This document shows, piece by piece, positions 8,760 through 17,648 of a stretch of DNA of 64,000 nt (within the stretch, counting starts at the first letter, position 1; each line of letters opens with the position of its first letter). The notes below the pieces were generated by a model. It saw only the letters and a list, made by a program, of their open reading frames with translations, was not told the origin of the DNA and made no database searches. This stretch comes from Muribaculaceae bacterium (lineage in GTDB: Bacteria > Bacteroidota > Bacteroidia > Bacteroidales > Muribaculaceae): positions 1 through 64,000 of the forward strand of contig JAFQZK010000020.1 of NCBI GenBank assembly GCA_017405965.1, in the 5' to 3' direction. The translations under genes were made by a program, and so were the position numbers.

Positions 8760-9144
8760 AGCAGTTAACTTAAAAATTGGTTAAACAATAAATATATAAT
8801 ATTTTGGTTATCAGAGGAATGACTGGTATTCAGGGACCCATCATAGTGTGGACATTGCCCTTTGCAAATTTACGCTAACAGATGATTGTAAACAATAGTT
8901 GTAGCATTTTTTTAGACAAGATGCTGCAAAACTATTGTTTTCGGTAGCTCTGGGCGTTCCTGATGGCTATTCACGCTCAACCGGCAACTGAATCATCAAG
9001 TCAAAGTGTTGTCTATTGAGCAGTTATCTATATAATAGATAAAAAGTTAATAAAATAATGCCCAGAACTGCTGAAAATCGGGGAAAATTTTCTATATTTG
9101 CAGCCAATTACGACATAAACCGATAATTCCAAAATATAAGCATT
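8760..9144. promoter_or_regulatory. Divergent intergenic region with a promoter for each side
   Basis: This 385-bp stretch has no gene. On the - strand TAAATTTG (8872 to 8865) with a TTGT about 19 bp upstream is a plausible promoter for the secreted protein. On the + strand TATATTTG at 9093-9100 is a good -7 element for the lysine-fermentation operon, about 45 bp before atoD, but its -33 position (GCTG) is poor, which may mean an activator is needed. Nothing else was recognised. Confidence 0.5.
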
Positions 9145-9795
9145 ATGAACAAACAAATCACATTGGAACAAGCCGTCGAGAAAGTACAGGACGGCATGAC
9201 AATCATGTTTGGCGGTTTCTTGGGTAACGGCAGTGCCACCCAGATCATTGACGCCATTGTAGAAAAAGGTGTTAAAGACCTCACTATCATCGCTAACGAC
9301 ACCGCCTATGACGAGGTGGCTCACGGCAAGCTGGTCAGCAACCACCAGGTGAAGAAGGCTATCGTTTCCCACACGGGTACCAACAAGCAGACGGCCTTGC
9401 AGAAGAATGAGGGCACCCTCATCGTCGAGTACGTTCCCCAGGGCACCCTGGCCGAGCGCATCCGTGCAGCAGGTGCAGGCCTTGGCGGCGTGTTGACCCC
9501 CACCGGTCTGGGCACCATCATGGCCGACGGCAAGGACATCGTTACCGTTGACGGCAAGGACTACCTGCTGGAGAAGCCCCTGCGTGCCGACATCGCCTTC
9601 CTGCGTGCCAACATCGTTGACGAGTTCGGTAACATGGTATTCCTGGGCACCACCAACAACTTCAACCCGCTGATGGCCACTGCAGCCGACTATGTAGTCG
9701 TTGAGGCTGAGAAGCTCGTTCCCGTTGGTGAGATCGCTCCCGAGCACGTTCATGCTTCGGGCATCTACGTTGATGGCATCTACGTCGAGAAATAA
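9145..9795 (+). CDS. atoD: Acetoacetate:butyrate CoA-transferase subunit alpha
   Basis: This 216-residue protein matches the alpha (AtoD/3-oxoacid CoA-transferase A) subunit: GMTIMFGGFLGNG near the N terminus and RIRAAGAGLGGVLTPTGLGT in the middle. With AtoA it would transfer CoA from butyryl-CoA to acetoacetate, releasing butyrate and giving acetoacetyl-CoA, the last step that links the two halves of lysine fermentation. It is the first gene of the operon, downstream of a -7 element at 9093-9100. The beta subunit lies 8.9 kb downstream after kamE, an unusual separation because the two subunits are normally adjacent. Confidence 0.9.
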   Translation: MNKQITLEQAVEKVQDGMTIMFGGFLGNGSATQIIDAIVEKGVKDLTIIANDTAYDEVAHGKLVSNHQVKKAIVSHTGTNKQTALQKNEGTLIVEYVPQGTLAERIRAAGAGLGGVLTPTGLGTIMADGKDIVTVDGKDYLLEKPLRADIAFLRANIVDEFGNMVFLGTTNNFNPLMATAADYVVVEAEKLVPVGEIAPEHVHASGIYVDGIYVEK

Positions 9796-9845
9796 ATCTA
9801 AGGACTAATAACTAAGGACTAAAAACTAAGGACTAAAAAACTTAC
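9796..9845. repeat. Degenerate ctaaggacta repeat between atoD and kal
   Basis: Three to four copies of a 14-bp unit close to CTAAGGACTAAAAA (two heptamers) fill the gap. Similar units occur at 10264-10324, 11157-11180 and 21091-21129. Confidence 0.8.
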
Positions 9846-10232
9846 ATGGAATACAAGACAATGATCAGACTGCGCATGAGCGCAAAGGATGCCCACTACG
9901 GTGGCAATCTGGTTGATGGAGCACACATGGTACACCTCTTTGGTGACGTAGCTACCGAGTTGTTGATTATGCGTGACGGCGACGAAGGCCTCTTCTGCGC
10001 CTATGACAATATCGAGTTCCTGGCACCTGTTTATGCCGGTGACTTCATTGAGGCCGAGGGTTGGATCGACCGCGAGGGCAACACTTCGCGTCACATGATG
10101 TTTGAAGCCCGCAAGGTGGCTCAGGCCCGTCCTGACATCAGCGCATCGGCTGCCGACATCCTCGACGAGCCCGTTGTGGTTTGCCGCGCATCAGGCACCT
10201 GTGTAACCCCCAAAGACTGCCAACGCAAGTAA
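9846..10232 (+). CDS. kal: 3-aminobutyryl-CoA ammonia-lyase
   Basis: This 128-residue hotdog-fold protein matches Kal of lysine fermenters ([39 protein letters not shown]). Kal removes ammonia from L-3-aminobutyryl-CoA to give crotonyl-CoA. It sits directly before kce, whose product is its substrate. The length and the hotdog-like pattern [16 protein letters not shown] agree with the family. The repeat-filled gaps on either side do not disturb the operon order. Confidence 0.88.
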   Translation: MEYKTMIRLRMSAKDAHYGGNLVDGAHMVHLFGDVATELLIMRDGDEGLFCAYDNIEFLAPVYAGDFIEAEGWIDREGNTSRHMMFEARKVAQARPDISASAADILDEPVVVCRASGTCVTPKDCQRK

Positions 10233-10324
10233 GTTAGGAGTTAGAAGTTAGAAGTTAGGAGTTGCTATCTGACAACTGACGACTAAAAAAACTAAGGACT
10301 AGAAACAAAGGACTAGAAACTAAA
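10233..10324. repeat. Heptamer-type repeats between kal and kce
   Basis: The gap contains runs of GTTAGGA/GTTAGAA heptamers (10232-10265) and then CTAAGGACTAGAAA-type units to 10324. No gene is seen. Confidence 0.75.
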
Positions 10325-11158
10325 ATGGATAAACTGATTATCACTGCCGCTATCTGCGGCGCCGAGGTCACCAAGGAGCAGAATCCTAACGTGCCCTATA
10401 CCGTAGAAGAAATCGTTCGCGAGGCTAAGTCGGCCGTTGATGCCGGTGCCGCCATCGTGCACCTGCACGTGCGTTGGGACGACGGTACGCCCACCCAGGA
10501 CCGTGCCCGTTTCCAGGAGTGTGAAGAGGCCATCCTGAAGGTGTGCCCCAATGTCATCCTGATTCCTTCGACCGGCGGTGCTGTGGGTATGACGCCCGAT
10601 GAGCGCTTGCAATCAACCGACACGACTCCGCTGCCCGAGATGGCAACGCTCGACTGCGGTACCTGCAACTTCGGCGACGAGATCTTTGACAACACGATGC
10701 CCACCATGCGCGCCTTCGGCAAGCGCATGATCGAGCGCGGCATCAAGCCCGAATATGAGTGCTTCGAGATGGGTCACCTCGACACCATCCTGACCATGGC
10801 CCGCAAGGGCGAGGTTCCCGGCAACCCCATGCAGTTCAACTTCGTGCTGGGCGTTCCCGGTTGCACCCCCGCCACCGTCGCCAACCTGTGCTGGCTCGTG
10901 AACGGCATTCCCGCCGGCTCGACCTGGACGGTGACCGGTGTTGGCCGTCATGCCTTCCCGATGGCCGCTGCCGCTATCGCCATGGGCGGTAACGTGCGTG
11001 TGGGCTTCGAGGATAACCTCTACCTCTCCAAGGGTGTGCTGGCCAAGAGCAACGGCGAACTCGTGGAGAAAGTCGTGCGCATCGCCAAGGAACTGGGCCG
11101 TCCCATCGCCACCAGCGACGAGGCCCGCGAGATCCTGGGCCTTCCCAAGCGCAACTAA
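10325..11158 (+). CDS. kce: 3-keto-5-aminohexanoate cleavage enzyme
   Basis: This 277-residue protein belongs to the BKACE/DUF849 family of zinc-dependent beta-keto acid cleavage enzymes. The metal-binding pair His46/His48 is visible in AAIVHLHVR, and the signature NVILIPSTGGAVGMTPDERL is intact. Kce uses acetyl-CoA to cleave 5-amino-3-oxohexanoate to acetoacetate and 3-aminobutyryl-CoA. Its position between kal and kdd matches known lysine-fermentation clusters and makes this function much more likely than another BKACE activity. Confidence 0.93.
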   Translation: MDKLIITAAICGAEVTKEQNPNVPYTVEEIVREAKSAVDAGAAIVHLHVRWDDGTPTQDRARFQECEEAILKVCPNVILIPSTGGAVGMTPDERLQSTDTTPLPEMATLDCGTCNFGDEIFDNTMPTMRAFGKRMIERGIKPEYECFEMGHLDTILTMARKGEVPGNPMQFNFVLGVPGCTPATVANLCWLVNGIPAGSTWTVTGVGRHAFPMAAAAIAMGGNVRVGFEDNLYLSKGVLAKSNGELVEKVVRIAKELGRPIATSDEAREILGLPKRN

Positions 11159-11218
11159 GGACTAAAGACTAAAAACTAAAATCAATAATCGTTTAACAAT
11201 TAAAAACAACCAACTAAA

Positions 11219-12292
11219 ATGCAGAAACACGGAAACAGATTCGGTACGCACCGAGTAATCGAACCCAAGGGCATTCTTCCTCAGCCCGCCAACAAGCTGG
11301 ACAACAACATGGACGAGATCTACGACAACGAGATCCTCATCGATGTACAGACCCTGAATATTGACTCCGCTTCGTTCACCGACATCCACAACTATGCTAA
11401 GCAGCAGGCCAAGGATCCCAACAACGAGGCCGAGGTGATGGAAGAGATCAAGAAGGAGATGCTCCTGAACGTTGAGCTGCAGGGCAAGCACCGTAACCGT
11501 CGTACCGGTTCGGGCGGTATGCTCCTGGGTAAGGTAGAGAAGATCGGTGATGCCCTCAAGGGCAAGATCGACCTGAAGGAGGGCGACCGTATCGCTACCC
11601 TCGTATCGCTGTCACTGACCCCGCTGCGCATCGACGAGATTCTCGAGATCCGTGCCGATGTTGACCAGGTGGACATCAAGGGTAAGGCTATCCTGTTCGA
11701 GAGCGGCATCTATGCCAAGATCCCCGATGACATGCCCGAGAAGCTCGCGCTGAGCGCACTCGACGTTGCCGGTGCTCCCGCTCAGACCGCCAAGCTGTGC
11801 CAGTATGGCCAGAACGTTGTTATCCTGGGTGCCGGTGGCAAGAGCGGTATGCTCTGCTGCTACGAGGCCAAGAAGCGCGTAGGCGTTACCGGTAAGGTGA
11901 TCGGCCTCGCCAACAGCCCCAAGTCCACCCAGCGCATCAAGGACCTCGGCTTCTGTGACGTTGTCGAGAGCGTTGCCGGCATGACTCCCGTTGAGGTATA
12001 CGAGTTGGTTTACAAGCTGACCGACGGCAAGATGGCCGACACCACCATTAACTGCGTGAACGTGCCCGATTGCGAGATGACCGCTGTGCTGTGCACCAAG
12101 GACGATGGTATCGTTTACTTCTTCTCGATGGCCACCAGCTTCACCAAGGCTGCTCTGGGTGCCGAGGGTATCGGTGCCGACGTGAACATGATCATCGGTA
12201 ACGGCTACACCAAGGGCCATGCCGACTTTACCTTGCAGGAGCTGCGCGAGTGCCCCGAGCTGCGCAAGATCTTTGAGGAACTCTACGCTTAA
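11219..12292 (+). CDS. kdd: L-erythro-3,5-diaminohexanoate dehydrogenase
   Basis: This 357-residue protein resembles Kdd, an NAD-dependent enzyme that oxidises 3,5-diaminohexanoate to 5-amino-3-oxohexanoate with loss of ammonia. The N-terminal segment KHGNRFGTHRVIEPKGILPQ is typical. A nucleotide-binding motif of the medium-chain dehydrogenase type is present as NVVILGAGGKSGMLC. It is followed after 12 bp by kamA. No zinc-ligand pattern typical of alcohol dehydrogenases was noticed. Confidence 0.93.
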   Translation: MQKHGNRFGTHRVIEPKGILPQPANKLDNNMDEIYDNEILIDVQTLNIDSASFTDIHNYAKQQAKDPNNEAEVMEEIKKEMLLNVELQGKHRNRRTGSGGMLLGKVEKIGDALKGKIDLKEGDRIATLVSLSLTPLRIDEILEIRADVDQVDIKGKAILFESGIYAKIPDDMPEKLALSALDVAGAPAQTAKLCQYGQNVVILGAGGKSGMLCCYEAKKRVGVTGKVIGLANSPKSTQRIKDLGFCDVVESVAGMTPVEVYELVYKLTDGKMADTTINCVNVPDCEMTAVLCTKDDGIVYFFSMATSFTKAALGAEGIGADVNMIIGNGYTKGHADFTLQELRECPELRKIFEELYA

Positions 12293-12304
12293 TCATCAAC
12301 CATT

Positions 12305-13588
12305 ATGGTAGAATCAAGAAGAAAACAATTATTTCCTGACGTCACCGACGAGCAGTGGAATGACTGGAAATGGCAGGTGAAAAACCGCATCGAGACCCTT
12401 GAGGAACTCAAGAAATACGTGAAACTGACCGCCGAGGAGGAAGAGGGCGTAAAGCAGACCCTCAAGACCTTGCGCATGGCCATCACGCCCTATTACCTGA
12501 GCCTCATCAATCCCGATGACCCGCATGATCCCATCCGTCGTCAGTGCATCCCCACTGGTCTGGAGACTCATCAGGCCGCTGCCGACCTGCTCGACCCGCT
12601 GCATGAGGACGAGGATTCCCCCACGCCCGGTTTGACCCACCGTTATCCCGATCGCGTGCTGTTCCTCATCACCGACATGTGCTCGATGTACTGCCGTCAT
12701 TGCACCCGTCGCCGCTTTGCCGGTCAGACCGACAATGAGTGTGGTATCGACCGCATCGAGAAGGCCCTGGAATACATCCGTCAGACTCCTACCGTGCGCG
12801 ACGTCCTGCTCTCGGGTGGCGACGCTCTCATGGTGAGCGACAAGCGTTTGGAATACATCATCTCGGAATTGAGGAAGATTCCTCATGTTGAGATCGTTCG
12901 TCTGGGTACCCGCGTTCCCGTGGTTTGCCCGCAGCGCATCACGCCCGAACTGTGCAACATGTTGAAGAAGTATCATCCCATCTGGATCAATACCCACTTC
13001 AACCACCCCAACGAGGTAACTGCCGAGTCGAGCCGTGCTTGCGAGATGCTTGCCGATGCCGGTATTCCCCTGGGTAACCAGAGCGTGCTGTTGCGCGGTG
13101 TGAACGACTGCGTTCATGTGATGAAGAAGCTCGTGCATGAGATCGTCAAGATCCGTGTTCGTCCTTACTACATCTACCAGTGCGACCTGTCAATGGGTCT
13201 GGAGCACTTCCGCACCCCCGTCAGCAAGGGTATCGAGATCATCGAGGGCCTGCGCGGCCACACCAGTGGCTACTGCGTGCCCACCTTCGTGGTGGATGCT
13301 CCCGGTGGTGGCGGCAAGACGCCCGTCATGCCCCAGTACATCATCTCTCAGGCTCCCGGCCGTGTGGTATTGCGCAACTTCGAGGGCGTGATCACCACCT
13401 ACACCGAGCCCACCGACTATCACAGCGAGTGCAACTGCCCCGAGTGCCAGGCTGCACGCGCCAAGGAGCAGGTGGCTGCCGACAAGGCCGTTGACGGTGT
13501 TATCTCGCTGCTTGAGGGTGAGCGCATGAACATCGAGCCCAGGGCGCTGAAACGTCATGAGCGCAACGAGGTACGTAACAAGAAGTAA
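12305..13588 (+). CDS. kamA: L-lysine 2,3-aminomutase
   Basis: This 427-residue radical SAM enzyme converts L-lysine to L-beta-lysine. The [4Fe-4S] ligands are Cys126, Cys130 and Cys133 in CSMYCRHC. SAM-binding GGD lies in VLLSGGDALM. The PLP-binding lysine is expected in DAPGGGGKTPVMP. A C-terminal Cys cluster (ECNCPECQ) is typical of the clostridial-type enzymes that bind zinc there. It is flanked by kdd and the other kam genes, which excludes the EpmB-type paralogue that acts on elongation factor P. The start at 12305 follows kdd closely. Confidence 0.96.
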   Translation: MVESRRKQLFPDVTDEQWNDWKWQVKNRIETLEELKKYVKLTAEEEEGVKQTLKTLRMAITPYYLSLINPDDPHDPIRRQCIPTGLETHQAAADLLDPLHEDEDSPTPGLTHRYPDRVLFLITDMCSMYCRHCTRRRFAGQTDNECGIDRIEKALEYIRQTPTVRDVLLSGGDALMVSDKRLEYIISELRKIPHVEIVRLGTRVPVVCPQRITPELCNMLKKYHPIWINTHFNHPNEVTAESSRACEMLADAGIPLGNQSVLLRGVNDCVHVMKKLVHEIVKIRVRPYYIYQCDLSMGLEHFRTPVSKGIEIIEGLRGHTSGYCVPTFVVDAPGGGGKTPVMPQYIISQAPGRVVLRNFEGVITTYTEPTDYHSECNCPECQAARAKEQVAADKAVDGVISLLEGERMNIEPRALKRHERNEVRNKK

Positions 13589-13606
13589 TTGAGACTGCAT
13601 CCGTTG

Positions 13607-13640
13607 GTCTGTGAAGACGTCATCCGGCGTCTTCACAGAC
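13607..13640 (+). promoter_or_regulatory. Strong hairpin at the kamA-kamB junction
   Basis: GTCTGTGAAGACG (13607-13619) pairs perfectly over 13 bp with CGTCTTCACAGAC (13628-13640) around an 8-nt loop. There is no T run after it, so it is more likely an mRNA processing, stability or translation-control element than a terminator. It covers the GTG at 13611 that would start the longest kamB-like frame. Confidence 0.7.
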
Positions 13641-14690
13641 ACCAGCGGAAATCATTGCGTTCAGGGAGTGCCCTTCATCAATGACATATTGCGATACGAC
13701 AGCCTGTCTATCGTGGGACTGGAAAAGAATACCGGCAAGACCGAGTGCTTGAAGTATGTCCTTGACCGGTTGCCCCTCCAGGACAAGCGCATCGCCGTGA
13801 CTTCGATTGGCATTGATGGAGAGACCGTGGATCAGGTGACCCGCACCCAGAAGCCCGAAATCGTCCTGCGAGAGGGAATGTATTTCGGCACCAGCGAGAC
13901 CCACTACCGCCAGCGCCGTCTGGTGTCGGAGCTCATCGACGTGAGTGACGAGAGCACCTCGCTGGGTAGGGTAGTGACCGCCAAGGCAATCACGGGAGGC
14001 AAGATCCTCCTGTCAGGCCCTTCATCGGCCAGCAGCCTCAGGCGGTGGATGGGGGAGATGCAGCACCGCTTCGACATCGACCTGGTCATCATCGACGGCG
14101 CCCTGTCGCGCATGAGTTCGGCCTCGCCTGCCGTGAGTCAATCGATGATCCTGGCCACCGGAGCGGCCTACTCGGTCAACATCAACACGCTGGTGAGCAA
14201 AACGGCCCATGTGGTGGATCTCATCAACCTGGACATGACCAGCAGCCCCAACCTCCAGACGCTCTCGCCGCTTGAGAAGGGCTTGTGGTTCATCGACAAG
14301 GATGGAGCGCTTCACTCGTTAGACGCGATGACCTCCCTGTCCAAGGATATCCACTTCGAGGGGATGGATGGCTGCGAGACACTTTATGTGGCAGGAGCCC
14401 TGGTCGACGGATTCCTCGAGAAGGTGAGGAAAAACAAGAGCCTCAAGCAGGTGGAACTGGTGGTGAGGGACTTCACCAAGATTTTTGTCACTCCTCAACA
14501 GTTCAGGCTGTTCCTCAAGGCGGGAGGACGCATCAGGGTGCTGCAGAAGAGCAAACTCATCGCCGTCACCGTCAATCCCACGTCGCCCAGTGGCTATGTC
14601 CTCGACTCGGACATCCTGTGCGGCAAACTCAGCGAAGCCATCGGGCTTCCGGTATATGATTTATTAAAGAACAACCATCAGTGCAACTGA
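13611..14690 (+). CDS. kamB: KamB-like P-loop protein of the lysine-fermentation cluster
   Basis: This frame encodes up to 359 residues. A P-loop-like motif SIVGLEKNTGKTE is followed by a Walker-B-like FDIDLVIIDGAL about 105 residues later. No in-frame ATG exists near the N terminus. GTG 13611 lies in a strong hairpin and TTG 13689, just before RYDSLSIVGLEKNTGKT, is an attractive alternative. Genes of this kind sit between kamA and kamD in lysine fermenters, and a role in maintaining or reactivating the B12-dependent 5,6-aminomutase has been suggested but I cannot show it from sequence. It overlaps the next gene by 10 bp, which indicates coupled translation. Confidence 0.75.
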   Translation: MKTSSGVFTDTSGNHCVQGVPFINDILRYDSLSIVGLEKNTGKTECLKYVLDRLPLQDKRIAVTSIGIDGETVDQVTRTQKPEIVLREGMYFGTSETHYRQRRLVSELIDVSDESTSLGRVVTAKAITGGKILLSGPSSASSLRRWMGEMQHRFDIDLVIIDGALSRMSSASPAVSQSMILATGAAYSVNINTLVSKTAHVVDLINLDMTSSPNLQTLSPLEKGLWFIDKDGALHSLDAMTSLSKDIHFEGMDGCETLYVAGALVDGFLEKVRKNKSLKQVELVVRDFTKIFVTPQQFRLFLKAGGRIRVLQKSKLIAVTVNPTSPSGYVLDSDILCGKLSEAIGLPVYDLLKNNHQCN

Positions 14691-16033
14691 AAAATGTCAT
14701 AGAATCACCTTGCGGCCTCCGCTTCATGCTCGACCAGCTGGAATTGCAGTCGGGTTTTGCCCGTCGTTGGCTCCTTGACCTGCCCATGATGACACGAGGC
14801 GAGGAAATTGCCGCAGCCTATGATGAGTTGCACCGTTTCACATCCTTTGTCGAGCAGGTTGATAAGACCCGCCTCGACACGTTGCTCTTCAGGTTGCAGG
14901 GCCTGAAGGACATCCGCACCACCATCAAGAACCTGCACAACAAGGCCGTGCTCGACGATATCGAGCTGTTTGAGGTGAAGCATCTCGCCATCCTGGCAAC
15001 CGATGTGAATACCTTGCTCGCTCGTCACGACATGGCCGATGTGGTCGAGATTCCCGCCCTTGACGAGGTCATCACCATCCTTGACCCCGACGGCATGAAG
15101 ATGGCCACATTCTATATATATGACTCCTACTGTGCCCAGCTCAAAGACCTGCGCGCCCAAATCAGGCAGCATCCCGATCATCAGGATGACCTCATGCTAC
15201 AGGCCAGCGAACTGGAAGAGACTGTTCGTCAGGACCTGAGCCGTCAGTTGCATCTGTTTGCGGCGGCTATCGAACAGGCTTTACTCGCTCTGGCACGCAT
15301 CGACGTGGATCTTGCCAAGGCGTTGCAGATGAGGCAGATGGGGATGACGTTCCCCACCTTGACTGATGACGGAACCACCCGCCTTGAGGCGATGTTCCAT
15401 CCTCAGGTCCAGCAGGCGTTGTCCACCCGAGGCCGTGAATTCCAGCCTGTGGATATCGCCTTCGGTCATCGTCCCACCCTCATCACGGGTGCCAACATGG
15501 GCGGCAAGACCGTGGTCTTGAAGACCTTGACCTTGTGTCAATATCTGTTCCAATTCGGGTTCGGCATCCCCGCGGCTAAAGCCCAGATTGCCGTGAAAGA
15601 CGAGATATACTTCTGCATCGGTGACGACCAGTCGGTCGAGAAAGGCCTTTCGTCGTTTGCAGCCGAGATGCAGAATATCGATGCCGTGATCAAGGCATCG
15701 CGCGAGAACAAGAAATTACTGGCGTTGATTGACGAGCCGGCACGCACCACCAATCCCACCGAGGGCGCCGCCCTGGTGACGGCGTTACTGCAGGTGCTGG
15801 CCGACAAGGACATGAGTCTGGTCATGACGACGCACTACGATATAGAGTCGGGAAAGGCCCGTTGCCTGAGGGTGAAAGGCTTTGAGAACGGCTCGATGGA
15901 TTATCGGCTGGTCGAGGTTCAGGACGGCGAGGTGCCCCACGAGGCGCTCAACATCGCTCAGAGCCTGGGCATCGACAGCGAGTGGATAACGACGGCCAGA
16001 AAGTTGCTGGAATCCGCTGTTCAACACGTATGA
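14681..16033 (+). CDS. kamC: MutS-related ATPase of the lysine-fermentation cluster (KamC-like)
   Basis: This 450-residue protein starts at a GTG overlapping the kamB-like stop. The N-terminal ~240 residues are helical, like the MutS core/clamp. The C-terminal ABC-type ATPase has Walker A TGANMGGKTV, signature-region SSFAAEMQNI, Walker B LALIDEPARTTNP and a switch His in MTTHYD. There is no mismatch-recognition domain, so it is not a general repair MutS. MutS-like genes are recurrent in kam clusters, and the context points to a chaperone or reactivation role for KamDE rather than DNA repair. This is inference. Confidence 0.85.
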   Translation: MQLKNVIESPCGLRFMLDQLELQSGFARRWLLDLPMMTRGEEIAAAYDELHRFTSFVEQVDKTRLDTLLFRLQGLKDIRTTIKNLHNKAVLDDIELFEVKHLAILATDVNTLLARHDMADVVEIPALDEVITILDPDGMKMATFYIYDSYCAQLKDLRAQIRQHPDHQDDLMLQASELEETVRQDLSRQLHLFAAAIEQALLALARIDVDLAKALQMRQMGMTFPTLTDDGTTRLEAMFHPQVQQALSTRGREFQPVDIAFGHRPTLITGANMGGKTVVLKTLTLCQYLFQFGFGIPAAKAQIAVKDEIYFCIGDDQSVEKGLSSFAAEMQNIDAVIKASRENKKLLALIDEPARTTNPTEGAALVTALLQVLADKDMSLVMTTHYDIESGKARCLRVKGFENGSMDYRLVEVQDGEVPHEALNIAQSLGIDSEWITTARKLLESAVQHV

Positions 16034-16058
16034 CATCACACTATATACTATATACACT

Positions 16059-17615
16059 ATGCAAAAGAGCAAGTTAGGATTAGATTTCGAAAAAGTTGAG
16101 TATGCCAGAGGTTTAGCCAAAGGCATCGCCGAGGACGTGCAGTCCTTTGTGGAGCAATACACGACAGTGGCTGTCGAGCGCACCCTGTGCCGCTTGATGG
16201 GCATCGACGGTGTTGATGACAATGACGTGCCCCTGCCCAATGTTGTGGTGGAAGCCTTGAAAGACAAGGGCGTGTTGAACGAGGGTGCCTTGTTCTTCAT
16301 CGCCAATGCCATGATTCAGACCGGCTTGAATCCCCAGCAGATTGCCGAGAAGGTTGCAAAGGACGAATTGGACATCACCAAGGTGGTCACCCGTGACCCC
16401 AAGCAGATTGCCGACGCCTTGCAGCCTGTCGTTGACGAGAGCATGGCCCGCATCCGCGCCCGTCGTGCCCGTCGCGAGCATTATCTGGAGACCATCGGCG
16501 AGGGTCCGAAACCCTACCTCTACATCATCGTGGCAACGGGTAACATCTACGAGGACGTGGTACAGGCTCAGGCAGGAGCCCGTCAAGGTGCTGACGTCAT
16601 CGCTGTAATCCGCACCACGGGTCAGAGTCTGCTGGACTATGTGCCTTATGGCGCCACGACCGAGGGCTTCGGCGGCACTTTCGCCACCCAGGAGAACTTC
16701 CGCATCATGCGCAAGGCGCTTGACGAGGTGGGTGAGGAGCAAGGCCGTTACATCCGCCTGTGCAACTACTGCTCGGGCCTGTGTATGCCCGAGATTGCCA
16801 TCATGGGTGCCTTCGAGGGTCTGGATGTGATGCTGAACGATGCCCTCTACGGCATCCTGTTCCGCGACATCAACATGCAACGCACGCTCATCGACCAGTA
16901 CATGAGCCGTATCATCAACGGCTTTGCAGGCGTCATCATCAACACGGGCGAGGACAATTACCTGACCACTGCCGATGCCGTTGAGGCTGCACACACGGTG
17001 CTGGCTTCGGACCTCATCAACGAGCAGTTGGCCCTCATGGCCGGTCTGCCTGAGGAGCAGATGGGTCTGGGTCACGCCTTTGAGATGGATCCGATGCTCG
17101 AGAACGGCTTCCTGCTGGAGCTGGCTCAGGCACAGATGACCCGCGAGATCTTCCCGAAGGCCACGTTGAAGTATATGCCCCCGACCAAGTTCATGACGGG
17201 CAACATCTTCCGCGGCCACATCCAGGACGCTCTGTTCAACATGATAGGCATCTGGACCCACCAGGGTATCCAGCTGCTGGGTATGCCCACCGAGGCCATC
17301 CACACGCCGTTCATGAGCGACCGTTACCTCTCGATCGAGAATGCCAAGTACATCTTCAACAATATGAAGAGCATCGGCGAGGAGATGGAGTTTGTCGAGG
17401 GCGGCATCTGCCGCAATCGCGCCAAGGAGGTGCTGGGCAACACCATCAACTTGCTTGAGGAAATCACCAAGGAAGGCCTGTTCACTGCACTGGAGAAGGG
17501 TATCTTCGGCGACGTGAAGCGTCCCAAGAACGGCGGTAAGGGTCTGGCCGGTGTCACCATGAAGGGTGAGAACTACTACAACCCGTTTGTGGAACTGATG
17601 AAGGGTAAGAGATAA
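16059..17615 (+). CDS. kamD: Lysine 5,6-aminomutase alpha subunit
   Basis: This 518-residue protein matches the large subunit of the adenosylcobalamin- and PLP-dependent aminomutase that converts L-beta-lysine to 3,5-diaminohexanoate. Characteristic stretches include KLGLDFEKVEYARGLAKGIA at the start, YLYIIVATGNIYEDVVQAQAG, QSLLDYVPYGATTEGFGGT and CNYCSGLCMPEIAIMGAFE. The length matches the family. It lies 33 bp before kamE, with which it forms the alpha2beta2 enzyme. Confidence 0.96.
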   Translation: MQKSKLGLDFEKVEYARGLAKGIAEDVQSFVEQYTTVAVERTLCRLMGIDGVDDNDVPLPNVVVEALKDKGVLNEGALFFIANAMIQTGLNPQQIAEKVAKDELDITKVVTRDPKQIADALQPVVDESMARIRARRARREHYLETIGEGPKPYLYIIVATGNIYEDVVQAQAGARQGADVIAVIRTTGQSLLDYVPYGATTEGFGGTFATQENFRIMRKALDEVGEEQGRYIRLCNYCSGLCMPEIAIMGAFEGLDVMLNDALYGILFRDINMQRTLIDQYMSRIINGFAGVIINTGEDNYLTTADAVEAAHTVLASDLINEQLALMAGLPEEQMGLGHAFEMDPMLENGFLLELAQAQMTREIFPKATLKYMPPTKFMTGNIFRGHIQDALFNMIGIWTHQGIQLLGMPTEAIHTPFMSDRYLSIENAKYIFNNMKSIGEEMEFVEGGICRNRAKEVLGNTINLLEEITKEGLFTALEKGIFGDVKRPKNGGKGLAGVTMKGENYYNPFVELMKGKR

Positions 17616-17648
17616 TAACACATCACAAAATAAGGTTACTATAGGACT

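Noticed and set aside
12305-13588. EpmB (elongation factor P beta-lysylation enzyme)
   Set aside because: EpmB is shorter and linked to efp/epmA. The length, C-terminal Cys cluster and kam neighbours indicate metabolic lysine 2,3-aminomutase.
13681-13700. ATG at 13681 as start of the kamB-like gene
   Set aside because: It is in a different frame from the conserved P-loop region.
14681-16033. General DNA mismatch repair MutS/MutS2
   Set aside because: It lacks the mismatch-binding domain of MutS and the Smr domain of MutS2, and it is embedded in the lysine operon.
16113-17621. 502-codon open frame on the - strand
   Set aside because: Exact shadow of kamD, caused by biased codon use.
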